Shown: piece after piece, positions 8,109 to 18,800 of the stretch | How positions within the stretch are numbered: position 1 is the stretch's first letter | Layout: each line of letters starts with the position of its first letter | Assembly: GCF_018919175.1 (NCBI RefSeq) | Contig: NZ_JAHLQL010000001.1 | Location: 496,001 to 560,000, forward strand | Direction of reading: 5' to 3' | DNA length: 64,000 bases | Source of the DNA: Clostridium simiarum | GTDB taxonomy: Bacteria; Bacillota; Clostridia; Clostridiales; Clostridiaceae | Notes under the pieces: model-generated | What the model saw: only the letters and a program-made list of their open reading frames with translations | Told to the model about the DNA's origin: nothing | Databases searched by the model: none | Translations under genes and position numbers: made by a program

Positions 8109-8660
8109 ATGGGTAAAATAATATTGGTTACAGGAGGAAGTAGAAGTGGTAAAAGTACCTTCGCAGAAAACCTCTTAAAAGAAAAAGACCAAGTTTTATA
8201 TATTGCTACAGCTATAGTTACAGATGGTGAAATGAAAGAGAGAATAGAAAGACATAGGGAGTCTAGAAATCCAAAGTGGGTAACTCATGAGGGATTTACA
8301 AATTTAAATGAAGCAGTTAAAAAGTATAATAAGCCCTATATACTTTTAGATTGTGTAACTATAATGTTAACAAATTTAATTTTTAATAGGGAAGAAAATT
8401 TGGAAGAAAATGTTTCTCGTGAAACTTTAGATGCTATATATAGAGAGATAGAAAAGGAATACTCCCTTCTTTTAAAACAGGTTAAAGAAGAAGATACTAC
8501 TCTGGTTATGGTAACTAATGAAGTGGGAATGGGACTAGTTCCAGAATATAAATTGGGAAGAATATTTAGAGATTTTGCAGGATGGATAAATCAATATTTA
8601 GCTAAAAACAGTGACGAGGTTTATTTAGTAACCTGTGGAATTCCTCTAAAAATAAAATAA
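8109..8660 (+). CDS. cobU: Adenosylcobinamide kinase / guanylyltransferase
   Basis: This 183-residue bifunctional enzyme phosphorylates adenosylcobinamide and then loads GMP on it. A Walker A loop GGSRSGKS lies at residues 9-16. The RHRESRNPKW segment carries the histidine that is guanylylated in this family, and MVTNEVGMGLVPEY plus the FRDFAGWINQ tail are typical. An AGAGGAG precedes the ATG. It lies 21 bases after cobT and 16 before cobS, and the three appear to form one transcript delivering activated GDP-cobinamide to CobS. Confidence 0.95.
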   Translation: MGKIILVTGGSRSGKSTFAENLLKEKDQVLYIATAIVTDGEMKERIERHRESRNPKWVTHEGFTNLNEAVKKYNKPYILLDCVTIMLTNLIFNREENLEENVSRETLDAIYREIEKEYSLLLKQVKEEDTTLVMVTNEVGMGLVPEYKLGRIFRDFAGWINQYLAKNSDEVYLVTCGIPLKIK

Positions 8661-8676
8661 TATCAGGATGTGTGTA

Positions 8677-9444
8677 ATGTTGATTGAAGAATTTAAAAGT
8701 TTTTTACTTATAGTACAGTTTATGACAAGGATACCTATAAATATAGTTCTTCCTTGTGAGGATAGAAATTTCAAAAGGGCATCAGCTTATATACCTTTAA
8801 TAGGAATGATAGTTGGAGCTTCACAATTTATAGTCTATAAGATATTTTATAATTACATACCTAAGGAATTTTTATCAGTACTTATGATAATAACCTATAT
8901 ATGTATAACAGGTGGATTTCATATTGATGGATTAGGAGATACCTGTGATGGCTTCTTTGCCTTTAAGGGAGGTAAGGATAAGATTATAGATATAATGAAA
9001 GATAGTAGAATAGGAACTTACTCTTGTATGGCTATAATTATAGATATTTTACTAAGATATATTTCTTATGAGAAAATTATAGGACTTAATAAAGGTTATA
9101 TTATAATATTAGCTCCTTTTATGGGAAGAGTAGCCCTTCAGATCTTAGCTTACATAGGTAAGGCTGCTAAGGAAACAGGATCAGGAAATTTTATTATAAA
9201 TAATATATCTAATAGAGAGCTAATCATAGGTTTTATAATTTTAGCTTTAACCTCTTATAGCATGAATAGCTTAATACCTTTTTTATATCAATTTGCTTTA
9301 TTTTTTATTTCACTTATTATATTGTTATTATTTTATGGCTTATGCAAAAACAAAATTGGAGGCATAACAGGGGATAACTTAGGTGCCATGAATGAAATTA
9401 TAGAATTGACAGCTCTAATATTTATTTTATCATTAAAAATATAA
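8677..9444 (+). CDS. cobS: Adenosylcobinamide-GDP ribazoletransferase (cobalamin synthase)
   Basis: This integral membrane enzyme joins adenosylcobinamide-GDP with alpha-ribazole to make adenosylcobalamin. The 255 residues contain several hydrophobic helices and the hallmark metal-binding motif HIDGLGDTCDG, with a matching GGITGDNLGA near the C-terminus. ATG 8677 was preferred over ATG 8668 because the only SD-like bases (CAGGA) directly touch the latter. It is last in the cobTUS cluster and is followed by a strong bidirectional terminator. Confidence 0.94.
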   Translation: MLIEEFKSFLLIVQFMTRIPINIVLPCEDRNFKRASAYIPLIGMIVGASQFIVYKIFYNYIPKEFLSVLMIITYICITGGFHIDGLGDTCDGFFAFKGGKDKIIDIMKDSRIGTYSCMAIIIDILLRYISYEKIIGLNKGYIIILAPFMGRVALQILAYIGKAAKETGSGNFIINNISNRELIIGFIILALTSYSMNSLIPFLYQFALFFISLIILLLFYGLCKNKIGGITGDNLGAMNEIIELTALIFILSLKI

Positions 9445-9536
9445 AGTAATATTTAAGTTAAAGTAGCAAGTAATATATTAAGTTAATAAAGAAGTTTTAT
9501 TAAAAGTCAACCTTCTAAAATCTAATGAAATATATT

Positions 9537-9577
9537 AAAAGGCATAGAATTTATTGATATAAATTCTATGCCTTTTT
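9537..9577. terminator. Bidirectional terminator between cobS and the mocR-type gene
   Basis: A 12-base perfect stem, GGCATAGAATTT with AAATTCTATGCC, around an 8-base loop. A-run on the left and T-run on the right allow termination from both converging genes. Confidence 0.88.
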
Positions 9578-9594
9578 CCTATTAGTGAATTTTA

Positions 9595-10962
9595 CTATAA
9601 CTCTAAAGGATGAAAATTTCTTAAGGAGGTACTGGAATATAATTTTTTTAATTCTTCATAAAGGAAATCTAGACCTTTAATTATTTTATCTTCACTAACT
9701 TTACATAGACTCATTCTAATAGAAGGGGTTTTATTAAATTCATCTAAATAAAAGTTTGAGCCATTTCTAAGCTCAATATCTTTAGAGAGCATTAAGCTTA
9801 TGAGCTCATCTATATTGATATTAGGCATTTTTATTAAAGAAAATAGACCGTTATTAGATATTTTATAATCTAAATTTAGGTTGGAGAACTTTTCCATTTG
9901 GTTTTTAAATAGTCTCATTCTAGTACCATAAAAATTTTTCAACTTAGATATATAGTTTTCATATTGACCATTATTTATAAATAAACTTAAGGCTCCTTGC
10001 ATAGGCACTGTAGTTACTAAATCAAAGGTTACTTTATAATTGCTAAAGGAATCTATTAATCTTTTAGGTAATATACAAGCTGAAAGTCGCATACCTGGTA
10101 TAAGGATTTTTGAAAAACTTTTCATATAAATAACCCTTTCGTTTTCATCATACCTATATAAAGGATAGGAGTTATTTTCATTTAAGTCGCTAAGATAATC
10201 ATCTTCAACTATATAAACATTATATTTATTTGCAAGATAAGCAATATGCTTTTTGTCTTCTTCAGAAAGAGAAGTTCCAAGAGGATTTTGCATCCTTGGC
10301 ATGGTATAAAAAAACTTAATATCTTTATTTTTGAAAAGATACTCTAATCTATCTAGGTCTATTCCATTAAAATCTCTATCTATTCCATATACATTTAATT
10401 TATTAATATTAAGCCACTTCAAAAAAATATTGTAGGTAGGTTGTTCTACCAAAATAGAATTTTTATTTTCACCAAAGTTTAAAAGAGATAATATAGAAAG
10501 GGCTTGTTGAGCTCCAGAGGTAATAAAGAGTCTTTCCATAGAACAATCTATATTGGCTTTTGTCATCATTGAAAGTATACTTTGTTTTAGAGGGATGAAA
10601 CCTGAGGATAAGGAATAAGCAAAAATATGATATTTGTATTGTTCTACTGCATTTTCAAAGGATTTTTGAAATTCTTCATAGGGTAATATTTTACTATCTG
10701 GTTCTCCTGAAGAGAAGTTAATTATATGGTTATCATTAAAACTATAATACTTTAGCTGGTTATCCATTACAAAGTAACCGCTCTTTGGTAATGCATAGAT
10801 AAGGTTTTGTTTTTCTAATTCTGAATAAGCTCTTATTACTGTAGAATTACTACAACTAAATTTTATAGCTAGGGCTCTAATAGAAGGTAACTTAGATGTA
10901 AAGCTACCATTTTCTATCTCACTTTTTATATAGTTAATTATAATTTCATATTTTGTACTCAT
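9595..10962 (-). CDS. MocR-type regulator (GntR wHTH fused to aminotransferase fold)
   Basis: This is a 455-residue transcription factor. A GntR winged helix occupies about residues 1-70 (LPSIRALAIKFSCSNSTVIRAYSELE). A fold-type-I aminotransferase domain follows, with the PLP-binding lysine K285 in SFSKIL and the upstream D-x-Y and Y-x-M-P-R context retained (VEDDYLSDL, FFYTMPRMQNPLG). Proteins of this architecture sense pyridoxal phosphate or an amino compound and act as activators or repressors. The nearest gene, a divergent methyltransferase, is not an obvious PLP-metabolism target. An AGGTGA precedes the ATG. Two near-identical palindromes in the upstream region are likely its own operators. 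Confidence 0.92.
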   Translation of the reverse strand: MSTKYEIIINYIKSEIENGSFTSKLPSIRALAIKFSCSNSTVIRAYSELEKQNLIYALPKSGYFVMDNQLKYYSFNDNHIINFSSGEPDSKILPYEEFQKSFENAVEQYKYHIFAYSLSSGFIPLKQSILSMMTKANIDCSMERLFITSGAQQALSILSLLNFGENKNSILVEQPTYNIFLKWLNINKLNVYGIDRDFNGIDLDRLEYLFKNKDIKFFYTMPRMQNPLGTSLSEEDKKHIAYLANKYNVYIVEDDYLSDLNENNSYPLYRYDENERVIYMKSFSKILIPGMRLSACILPKRLIDSFSNYKVTFDLVTTVPMQGALSLFINNGQYENYISKLKNFYGTRMRLFKNQMEKFSNLNLDYKISNNGLFSLIKMPNINIDELISLMLSKDIELRNGSNFYLDEFNKTPSIRMSLCKVSEDKIIKGLDFLYEELKKLYSSTSLRNFHPLEL

Positions 10963-10979
10963 AATAATTCACCTACTTA

Positions 10980-11073
10980 TTTTGTATAAATACAGTTCCT
11001 ACTAATTATAAAGTATATCATAAAAATTTACAGTAGTGTATTAATAATAAAAACAAACTGTATCAATACAAAA
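10980..11073. promoter_or_regulatory. Paired operator-like palindromes upstream of the mocR-type gene
   Basis: TTTTGTATAAATACAGTT (10980-10997) and AACTGTATCAATACAAAA (11056-11073) are inverted copies of one another, identical except for the two central bases. Each contains the palindromic core TGTAT-NN-ATACA. Their centres are 76 bases apart, about seven helical turns. The layout fits a dimeric regulator bound at two sites with an intervening loop. The rest of the 301-base gap (10963-11263) is AT-rich with no gene. Confidence 0.65.
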
Positions 11074-11263
11074 ACTTGTTTTACTTAAAATTTTGTTTTA
11101 GACTAATTTAAAGTATAATAAGTTAATAGATAAATATTCTAAATAATATTTACTTTGATTAAACATGGATAAGTATATTATAATAAGATAATAAGTTTTA
11201 ATCTGTACATTATATTAATTAAAAATCTTACCAGTTTAGATATTCTTGTAAGGAGGATTATTT

Positions 11264-11995
11264 ATGGGATTTTATGAAGAACTAAGCAAATATTATGACA
11301 TAGTGTTTGAAAAAAATAATGCTACTGTAGAGTTTCTACTAGAAGATTTAAAAAAACATCAAAAGGTAATAGACCTAGCCTGTGGCAGTGGAACTTATTC
11401 CATTGAACTTGCTAAGAATAAAATGAAGGTTTTAGGGATAGATTTAGATTTAGACATGATAAACTTAGCTAAGAAAAAATCCAATAAATTAGAAAATGTA
11501 AATTTTGTATGTGAAAATATGATGAATTTAAAAAACATAGCTAAGGGTGAGTATAACTCTATATTTTGCATAGGAAACTCTTTAGTGCATATTACAGATA
11601 GAAAAGCAATTAAGACTTTATTTAAGGACATATATGATGTATTAGAACCACAGGGTGAGCTAATAGTACAAATAATAAATTATGATAGAATAATAAAATA
11701 TAATGTAGATCATCTTCCTACTATTAAAAGAGATAAAGAGGCTTTAGAATTTATAAGAAAATATGATTATAATAAAGAAGAGGATTTAGTGTATTTTAAC
11801 TCTGAATTAATTATAGGAAATGAAGAAAACCATAGGTATGAAAATACTGTGACCCTCCTTCCGCTTAGAAAGGATGAACTAGAACTTATGCTATTAGACA
11901 TAGGTTTTAGCCATATGGAGTTTTATGGAGGGTTCAATAAGATTCCTTATAATGATAAGGCTTATGCTACTGTGGTAAGGGCAAAAAAGATATAA
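11264..11995 (+). CDS. SAM-dependent methyltransferase, class I
   Basis: This 243-residue protein has a Rossmann-type SAM-binding domain. Motif I is VIDLACGSGTYSIELA at about residues 36-51, motif II contains the acidic VLGIDLDLDMI, and the third strand region NVNFVCENM follows. The N-terminal FYEELSKYYDIVFE is common in small-molecule methyltransferases. Substrate cannot be inferred. A clear AAGGAGG lies 8 bases before the ATG. It precedes an M16 protease gene by 34 bases and may be co-transcribed with it. Confidence 0.85.
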   Translation: MGFYEELSKYYDIVFEKNNATVEFLLEDLKKHQKVIDLACGSGTYSIELAKNKMKVLGIDLDLDMINLAKKKSNKLENVNFVCENMMNLKNIAKGEYNSIFCIGNSLVHITDRKAIKTLFKDIYDVLEPQGELIVQIINYDRIIKYNVDHLPTIKRDKEALEFIRKYDYNKEEDLVYFNSELIIGNEENHRYENTVTLLPLRKDELELMLLDIGFSHMEFYGGFNKIPYNDKAYATVVRAKKI

Positions 11996-12029
11996 TAACA
12001 AGAATGATCAAGGATGAGGGGATAATTTA

Positions 12030-13277
12030 ATGAAAAAACTGATTTTCGATGCTAAGGATAGCTTACTGGATAATGGACTTAGAGTTATTACTATAAAAAA
12101 AGAAACACAAATAATGTCAATACAAATTGGAGTAAGTATTGGAGCTATGTATGAATCCATAGAAGAAAAGGGAATTTCTCACTTTATTGAGCACATGTTA
12201 TTTAAGGGAACTGCTTTTAGAAGTAATGAAACACTGAATAATGATTTAGAGTTTTTAGGTGGGGAGTACAATGCTTATACAGATTATAAGGCTACTATAT
12301 ATAGTATAAGCGCTTTAGAGGAGGAAATTTCAAGTTCTTTGGATTTATTATCGGATATGATTATAAATTCATCCTTCAAAGAGGAAGAGATAGAAAGAGA
12401 AAGAGGTGTAATATTATCTGAAGCAAGAAGTAGCTTAGATGATGTTGAAAACTTAACCTTTAAAAAATTAAATGAAATAGCTTTTGTTAATAGCCCTTTA
12501 AGGTGGGATATTATAGGAGAAGAAAAAAATATAAAATCTTTTAATAGGGAGCAATTGATAAGATTTTATAATAAATTTTATACACCGCAAAATTCTATAT
12601 TAGTTATGGTTTCATCCCTAGATCATAGTGAAGCTTTAAGTAAGATAAATAGTAAGTTTGGTTCTTGGAAGGGAGAGTTTTCAAATAAAAACTCCATAAT
12701 AGTTGAAAAAAATAATCCAACAATAAAAACTACAATTAAAAGAGACATAGAGCAAAGCTCTATAGCCTACTTATATACATTTCATGATTTGCCTAAGGAA
12801 AAGGAATTACCCTTAAAGATTTTAAACCATAAACTTGGAGAAAGTGCTAACTCAATTTTATTTAGAGAACTTAGAGAGAAGCTTGGATTAGCCTATGATG
12901 TTTATACAGATTTAGATATGACACCACAAATAAAGACCATGGCTATATACACTGCGGTATCTGAAGAAAATATATCTAGTGCCATGGAAGCTATTGATAG
13001 ATGTATAGAGGATATTAAAAATAAAAAAATTCGATTTAATGATGATACAGTAAATTTAATGAGTAAGGTTCATAAAACTGCAGTGATATCTACTATAGAG
13101 GATTCTACGGATTTAGCAAATTACGTGTTGCATCAAGCTTTAGAAAAAGAAAATATACATGCATACATTGAAGATATGAAGGCTTTAGAAAATATAAGTA
13201 GCAAAAGCATATATGATGTGGCTAATATAGTTTTAGAAAACCCAACTATACACATATTAAAAAATGAAATAGATTAA
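12030..13277 (+). CDS. M16-family zinc metallopeptidase
   Basis: This 415-residue protein has two homologous M16 halves. The inverted zinc motif HFIEH is at residues 51-55, and the third ligand glutamate is expected in the EERERGVILSEAR helix about 75 residues later. The second half carries the LGLAYDVYT-type segment of the family. It resembles the YmxG/PqqL-like processing peptidases of Firmicutes. An AGGGG lies upstream of the ATG. It is followed after 15 bases by recX. Cytoplasmic, since no signal peptide is visible; substrate unknown. Confidence 0.9.
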   Translation: MKKLIFDAKDSLLDNGLRVITIKKETQIMSIQIGVSIGAMYESIEEKGISHFIEHMLFKGTAFRSNETLNNDLEFLGGEYNAYTDYKATIYSISALEEEISSSLDLLSDMIINSSFKEEEIERERGVILSEARSSLDDVENLTFKKLNEIAFVNSPLRWDIIGEEKNIKSFNREQLIRFYNKFYTPQNSILVMVSSLDHSEALSKINSKFGSWKGEFSNKNSIIVEKNNPTIKTTIKRDIEQSSIAYLYTFHDLPKEKELPLKILNHKLGESANSILFRELREKLGLAYDVYTDLDMTPQIKTMAIYTAVSEENISSAMEAIDRCIEDIKNKKIRFNDDTVNLMSKVHKTAVISTIEDSTDLANYVLHQALEKENIHAYIEDMKALENISSKSIYDVANIVLENPTIHILKNEID

Positions 13278-13292
13278 AGGTGAGATTATTAG

Positions 13293-13934
13293 ATGGAAGG
13301 TAAAATAACTTCAATTGAAATACAAAGTAGAAATAAAGATAGGGTAAACATATTTGTAGATGGGGAATTTGCTATAGCTTGTTTTGCAGAAATAGTATAT
13401 AGGAAAAACTTAAAAAAAGGGGATAAAATTGATATATCTCAGTTAAATGAGATATCATTAAAGGAAGAATATTCCAAGGCAAAAAATTATGCTTTAAGAT
13501 TAGTAGAAAAGGGATATAAACCAGAAAAAAATGTGGTAGATAAACTATTGCAAAGAGGTTATAGTAAAGATACTATTAATGAAGTTATAATCTTTTTAAA
13601 GGAATACTCCCTTATTGATGATAAGAAATATGCAGAAGCTTATGTAAAAGAAAAAAGTAATTCTCAAGGGAAAAACAAGATAAGATATGCCCTTTTAAAT
13701 AAAGGTATTGATAAAAATATAATAGAGAATGCCCTAGAGAATCTTTATAATGAAGAAATAGGAGAAAATATTGCTGAAAAGGTAGCTATAAAAAAGTACA
13801 ACGCAATAATTCAAAGAGAAAATGATAAATATAAGATTAAAATGAAACTGTATAGATTTTTAATAGGAAAAGGCTACTCAATGGATTGTTCCAAATCAGT
13901 GGTGGACAAAGTGCTTCAAGAAAATGAGTTGTAG
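13293..13934 (+). CDS. recX: Recombination regulator RecX
   Basis: RecX binds RecA and limits its filament extension. This 213-residue protein has the family's three tandem three-helix repeats: around residues 55-90 (KNYALRLVEKGYK and LLQRGYSKDTINEVI), 95-140 (LIDDKKYAEAYVKEK, then IRYALLNKGIDKNIIENAL) and 160-210 (KMKLYRFLIGKGYSMD). The N-terminal region with ITSIEIQSRNKDRVNIFVDG matches the usual leader strand segment. AAGGTGAG precedes the ATG. It lies between the M16 protease gene and the transglutaminase gene; recA is not in the window. Confidence 0.92.
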   Translation: MEGKITSIEIQSRNKDRVNIFVDGEFAIACFAEIVYRKNLKKGDKIDISQLNEISLKEEYSKAKNYALRLVEKGYKPEKNVVDKLLQRGYSKDTINEVIIFLKEYSLIDDKKYAEAYVKEKSNSQGKNKIRYALLNKGIDKNIIENALENLYNEEIGENIAEKVAIKKYNAIIQRENDKYKIKMKLYRFLIGKGYSMDCSKSVVDKVLQENEL

Positions 13935-13948
13935 AGGGTGGTAACCTT

Positions 13949-15103
13949 ATGGAGAAAAATTCTATTAATTTATTATTTATTCTTATGTTTTTATATCCAC
14001 TATTAAAAGGCTTTATTTTTAAATTTGATTCTTTAAATTTGAAAGAGGGATTAATAGAAACGGAGAAAAACATTGCTTTTTTACTGTCTATACCAATTAG
14101 TGTATATTTAATGAAATATACAAGGGGGTACTTAGATACTTTTATTAAAAAAACACCTTACAGTGTAATGTATTATATTGAAAAATATAATAAAGCATTT
14201 TATGTTATAGTTTTTTTAATAATATGCTTTATAATTTATAGTATACAGCTACTTATTTACAATCTATTAAATTATCTTATTTTCTATCCCTTAATAAGAT
14301 CTTTAGAAAATAAAATAAAATATAAAGGCAGTACATTTAATAGAATAATTGGAGCCATTTTTTCCATACCTAAAGGTGTTTGTTATGTTTTTTTTACAGC
14401 ATTTTTTATTTATTTTTTATCTTACTTTTACAAAGGAGAAAAGTTAAATTACTATCTAGAAAGTTCAAGTATATATAATAAAATAAATATATCAATAATG
14501 TCTCCCTTAACTAATTCAAATCTGGTAAAACAAATTCCAGAAATAATAAAAGATTCCTTTAAGGTGGAGATTAAACAAAATCCTAGCAATGTTGTAAAAG
14601 GAAAAAACAATAAAGAAAATACTATTGTATATTATAATGGTGTTACCTTAGAAGAAGGCATAAAATCCAGTGAATATATAGATAATTTTTCTATAAATTT
14701 AGTTAAAGGATATAATAATGATAAAGCAAAAGCTAAAGCCATATATAATTGGATTGGTTTAAATATAAATTATGACTATGAAAAAGTAGATAAAGTATAT
14801 AATAATGACTTTAAAGTGGATTCAGGTGCTAAGGTTGCTTATGATACTAAGGAAGGGATATGTTTTGATTTTTCTTGTCTTTTTGTTGCGATGTGCAGAG
14901 CAACGGGGTTAAAGGTTAGGTTAGTTACAGGAGAAGGATTTAATGGTTTAGATTGGGTAAGTCACTCTTGGAACCAAGTATATATTAGTGAAGAAGATAG
15001 GTGGATAAATGTAGATACTACTTTTTATAGAGGAGGAAATTATTTTAATAGTAAAAAATTTGATTTAGATCATAGAGGAGAAAACATAATAGGTGAATGG
15101 TAG
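13949..15103 (+). CDS. Membrane-anchored transglutaminase-like cysteine protein
   Basis: This 384-residue protein has several hydrophobic N-terminal helices (about residues 5-25, 40-55, 85-110 and 130-160) followed by an extracytoplasmic transglutaminase-core domain. The triad is visible as C305 (GICFDFS), H339 (SHSWNQV) and D356 (NVDTTF). The N-terminal segment looks like a CvpA-type membrane domain. Such proteins are thought to act as peptidases or cross-linking enzymes at the cell surface; the substrate is unknown. GAGGGTGG precedes the ATG, 14 bases after recX. A bidirectional terminator follows immediately. Confidence 0.85.
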   Translation: MEKNSINLLFILMFLYPLLKGFIFKFDSLNLKEGLIETEKNIAFLLSIPISVYLMKYTRGYLDTFIKKTPYSVMYYIEKYNKAFYVIVFLIICFIIYSIQLLIYNLLNYLIFYPLIRSLENKIKYKGSTFNRIIGAIFSIPKGVCYVFFTAFFIYFLSYFYKGEKLNYYLESSSIYNKINISIMSPLTNSNLVKQIPEIIKDSFKVEIKQNPSNVVKGKNNKENTIVYYNGVTLEEGIKSSEYIDNFSINLVKGYNNDKAKAKAIYNWIGLNINYDYEKVDKVYNNDFKVDSGAKVAYDTKEGICFDFSCLFVAMCRATGLKVRLVTGEGFNGLDWVSHSWNQVYISEEDRWINVDTTFYRGGNYFNSKKFDLDHRGENIIGEW

Positions 15104-15104
15104 T

Positions 15105-15136
15105 AGGTTGTCTCGCAAAGTATATAGAGACAACCT
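15105..15136. terminator. Bidirectional terminator after the transglutaminase-like gene
   Basis: AGGTTGTCTC pairs perfectly with GAGACAACCT around a 12-base loop, between the converging transglutaminase and TPR genes. Flanking T/A-runs are short. Confidence 0.7.
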
Positions 15137-15141
15137 GTTAG

Positions 15142-15492
15142 TTATTTAATATGATTTTTTAAAATTAAATCAATTGCTTTTTTACAATCTTCATCCTCAT
15201 GATCTAATGACCAAGAAGTATTAAAATATAACAAGGCTTTATTGTTATCTCCACTCATGGCATAACAATAAGCTAAATTAAAGTAATATTTACTATCCTC
15301 TTTTAGGATAATAGCAGATCTTAAATGATTGATTGCTTTTTGATATTCTTTTAGTTTAATAAAGCAAACTGCTGAATTGTAATATGAGCAAGCTTCATTT
15401 TCTTTGTTTTCAATAGCTTTTTTGTATAGACTTATTGCTTGTTTATAGGATCTGCTGTTGTAAAACTCATTGGCTTTTTGAAAGTAATCCAT
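15142..15492 (-). CDS. Small TPR-repeat protein
   Basis: This 116-residue protein consists of about three tetratricopeptide repeats: ANEFYNSRSYKQAISLYKKA, CSYYNSAVCFIKLKEYQKAI and the YYFNLAYCYAMSGDNNKALL repeat. It would act as a protein-binding scaffold in the cytoplasm; the partner is unknown. ATG 15492 is preceded by GGGAGGAG with a 4-5 base gap and is clearly the start; an upstream ATG-like extension with a hydrophobic stretch has no SD. It stands alone, convergent with the transglutaminase-like gene and divergent from the fused activase gene. Confidence 0.82.
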   Translation of the reverse strand: MDYFQKANEFYNSRSYKQAISLYKKAIENKENEACSYYNSAVCFIKLKEYQKAINHLRSAIILKEDSKYYFNLAYCYAMSGDNNKALLYFNTSWSLDHEDEDCKKAIDLILKNHIK

Positions 15493-15730
15493 TTTACTCC
15501 TCCCAAAATTCATGCATATTACTAACGCAAACTTAAATATTATATTTACATTCTTAACCAACGAGGAATTTTATATACAATATATTAGAGTTTATTCTAG
15601 AATTTACAAAAGCTTTGGAAATATTGTAAAAGGATTTAGCATATTAGAAAAATTAAATTAATATTATGGAAAGTAAAGAATGAGAAAAGTAAATAGTTTA
15701 TAACCTTAATGTAATAAAATTACTGAGGAA

Positions 15731-15759
15731 TTGACGGTAATAATTCACAGTGATATTAT
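15731..15759 (+). promoter_or_regulatory. SigmaA-type promoter of the fused activase/dehydratase gene
   Basis: TTGACG (15731-15736), a 17-base spacer and TATTAT (15754-15759). Predicted transcription start is near 15766. The rest of the 15493-15830 gap is AT-rich with no other feature I can support. Confidence 0.65.
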
Positions 15760-15830
15760 TTTAAAATATAGATAAGTTTAGTGTATGCATGAAGGATTTT
15801 ATAATTATTTTATGGAAAGAGATGATAATT

Positions 15831-18800
15831 TTGAAAGATGTATTACACATAGGATTGGACGTTGGATCTACTACTGTAAAGATAGCAATTATGGATAAAA
15901 ACTGTAGATTGATATATGGAGATTACAGGCGACATTATGCTGATATTAAAAATTCCATTAAGGAAATTTTGACAGATATAAAAGCTGAATATAAAGAACA
16001 CTTGATTACAATAAGTGTTACAGGTTCTGGTGGATTAGCAGTTTCAAAATGGTTAGATATTGACTTTGTTCAAGAAGTTATCGCGTCTACTACTACAGTA
16101 GAAAAATTTATACCGGAGACAGATGTAGCTATAGAGCTTGGAGGAGAAGATGCCAAAATAACATATTTTAAAGGTGGAATAGAACAAAGAATGAATGGTA
16201 CTTGTGCTGGCGGTACTGGTGCTTTTATAGATCAAATGGCATCTTTAATACAAACTGATGCTAAAGGATTAAATGAGATGGCAAAAGAACATCACCTTAT
16301 TTACCCTATAGCTGCAAGATGTGGAGTTTTTGCAAAAACTGATATTCAACCACTTTTAAATGAAGGAGCTAAAAAAGAAGATTTAGCCGCTTCTATTTTT
16401 CAAGCTGTAGTAAATCAAACTATAAGTGGACTTGCTTGCGGAAAACCTATAAGAGGAAATATAGCCTTTTTAGGAGGACCACTATACTTTTTATCTGAAT
16501 TAAGACAGAGATTTAAAGAAACATTGAATTTAAAGGATGAACAAGTTATATTTCCACAAAACTCACAACTTTTTGTTGCTATGGGAGCAGCCATATTTTC
16601 TAAGAAATCTAAGATAATTAATTTTAACAAATTAATACAAAAATTAGATGTCTTAGATATTATAAAAGGAAATGAAGTTGAAAGACTAAAACCTCTTTTT
16701 AAAAATGAAGAAGAAAAGATAGAATTTAAAAAAAGACATAGTTTAGCAAAAACTCCTAGAGCAGATCTAGCAAATTACAAAGGCAATTGTTTTTTAGGTA
16801 TAGATGCAGGTTCTACCACTACAAAGGTAGTGCTTATAGGGGAGAGACAAGAAATATTATATTCTTTTTATGGTGGCAATAAAGGTAATCCATTAAATTT
16901 GATTGCAGATATATTAAAGGATATATATAGAATAATTCCTTCAGAAGCTAAAATTATGAATTCCACAGTGACAGGTTATGGGGAGGGATTAATAAAGTCT
17001 GCCTTTAAAGTGGATATTGGTGAGATAGAAACTATAGCTCATTATAAAGCAGCAGATAACTTTTTACCAGGAGTAGATTTTATTTTAGACATTGGTGGAC
17101 AAGATATGAAGTGTCTAAGAATTAAGGATGGAGTTATAGATAGTATACTTTTAAATGAAGCATGTTCTTCTGGATGTGGATCTTTCATTGAAACTTTTGC
17201 AAAATCTTTAGGTACTACCGTAGAAGACTTTGCAAAAGAAGCACTAAAATCAAAAGATCCTGTTGATTTAGGGTCTAGATGTACAGTATTTATGAATTCA
17301 AGAGTTAAGCAAGCTCAAAAGGAAGGGGCTACAGTTGCAGATATTTCAGCGGGATTATCTTATTCTGTTATAAAAAATGCTTTATTTAAGGTTATAAAGA
17401 TTAAAAAGCCTGAAGATATGGGGGAAAATATTATTGTTCAAGGTGGAACCTTTTATAATGATTCTATTTTAAGAAGTTTTGAAATTATTTCTGGAAGAGA
17501 AGCTATAAGACCAGATATAGCAGGGCTTATGGGAGCTTATGGTGCCGCTATTATAGCTAAGGAAAGATATGAAGTTGGACATGATAGCACTTTATTAAAG
17601 GAAGAGGATATTTTAAACTTTAAAGTTGAAAGTAACATGAGGCGCTGTGGCCTTTGTGCCAATAATTGTTTGCTAACGATAAATGAGTTTTCTAATAAGG
17701 AAAAATTCATTTCTGGTAATAGATGTGAAAGAGGAGCAGGAGGGGAAAACTTAAATTCTGAGCTTCCTAATTTATATGATTATAAATATAAAAGATTATT
17801 TGATTATAAGTCTCTTCCTTTAGAAAATGCAAAGAGAGGAATTGTAGGAATTCCGAGAGTATTAAATATTTATGAAAACTATCCATTTTGGCATAAATTT
17901 TTTACAGAATTAAAATTTAGAGTGGAGCTGTCCCCTCGGTCTTCTAAAAAAATATTGGACTTAGGGATAGAAACTATACCTTCAGAGTCTGTGTGCTATC
18001 CTGCGAAGCTAGTTCATGGACATATAATGAGCCTAGTAAATAAAGGAGTTGAATTTATATTCTATCCTTGTATAGCTTATGAGAGAAAAGAATTTAAAGA
18101 AGCAAATAATCATTATAATTGTCCAATTGTAACTTCCTATGGAGAAGTTATAAAAAACAATATGGATATAATAAAGGAAAAAAATATAAATTTTAAGAAT
18201 CCATTTATCTCTCTTGAAAACAAAAGAAAACTTTCGAAAAGACTTTATGAGGAATTAAAAGAGTTTTCTATAGGCTATGGTGAAATAGTTAGCGCTGTAG
18301 ATAAGGCTTGGGATGAGATGGATAATTTTAAGCAGGATATAAGGGTAAAGGCAGGAGAAGCTTTAGATTATATAAATAGAACAGGAAAAAAGGGTATTGT
18401 ATTAAGTGGAAGACCTTATCACATAGATCCTGAAATAAACCACGGTATAGCAGAGCTTATAACAAATTATGATATGGCTGTATTTACGGAAGATAGCTTA
18501 AGCCATTTAGGACAAGTTGAGAGACCTTTGAGAGTAGTAGATCAATGGATGTACCACAGCAGATTATATGCAGCAGCTAGTTTTGTTGCTAGCCAAAACT
18601 CTTTAGAATTAGTTCAGCTTACATCCTTTGGCTGTGGATTAGACGCAGTAACTACTGATCAGGTTCAAGAGATATTAGCTAAGAGTGGAAAGATATATAC
18701 TCTGTTAAAAATAGATGAGGGCAATAATTTAGGGGCTGTAAAGATTAGGTTAAGATCCTTAAAAGCTGCAATGGAAGAACGTGAAAGAGCTGAATACAAG

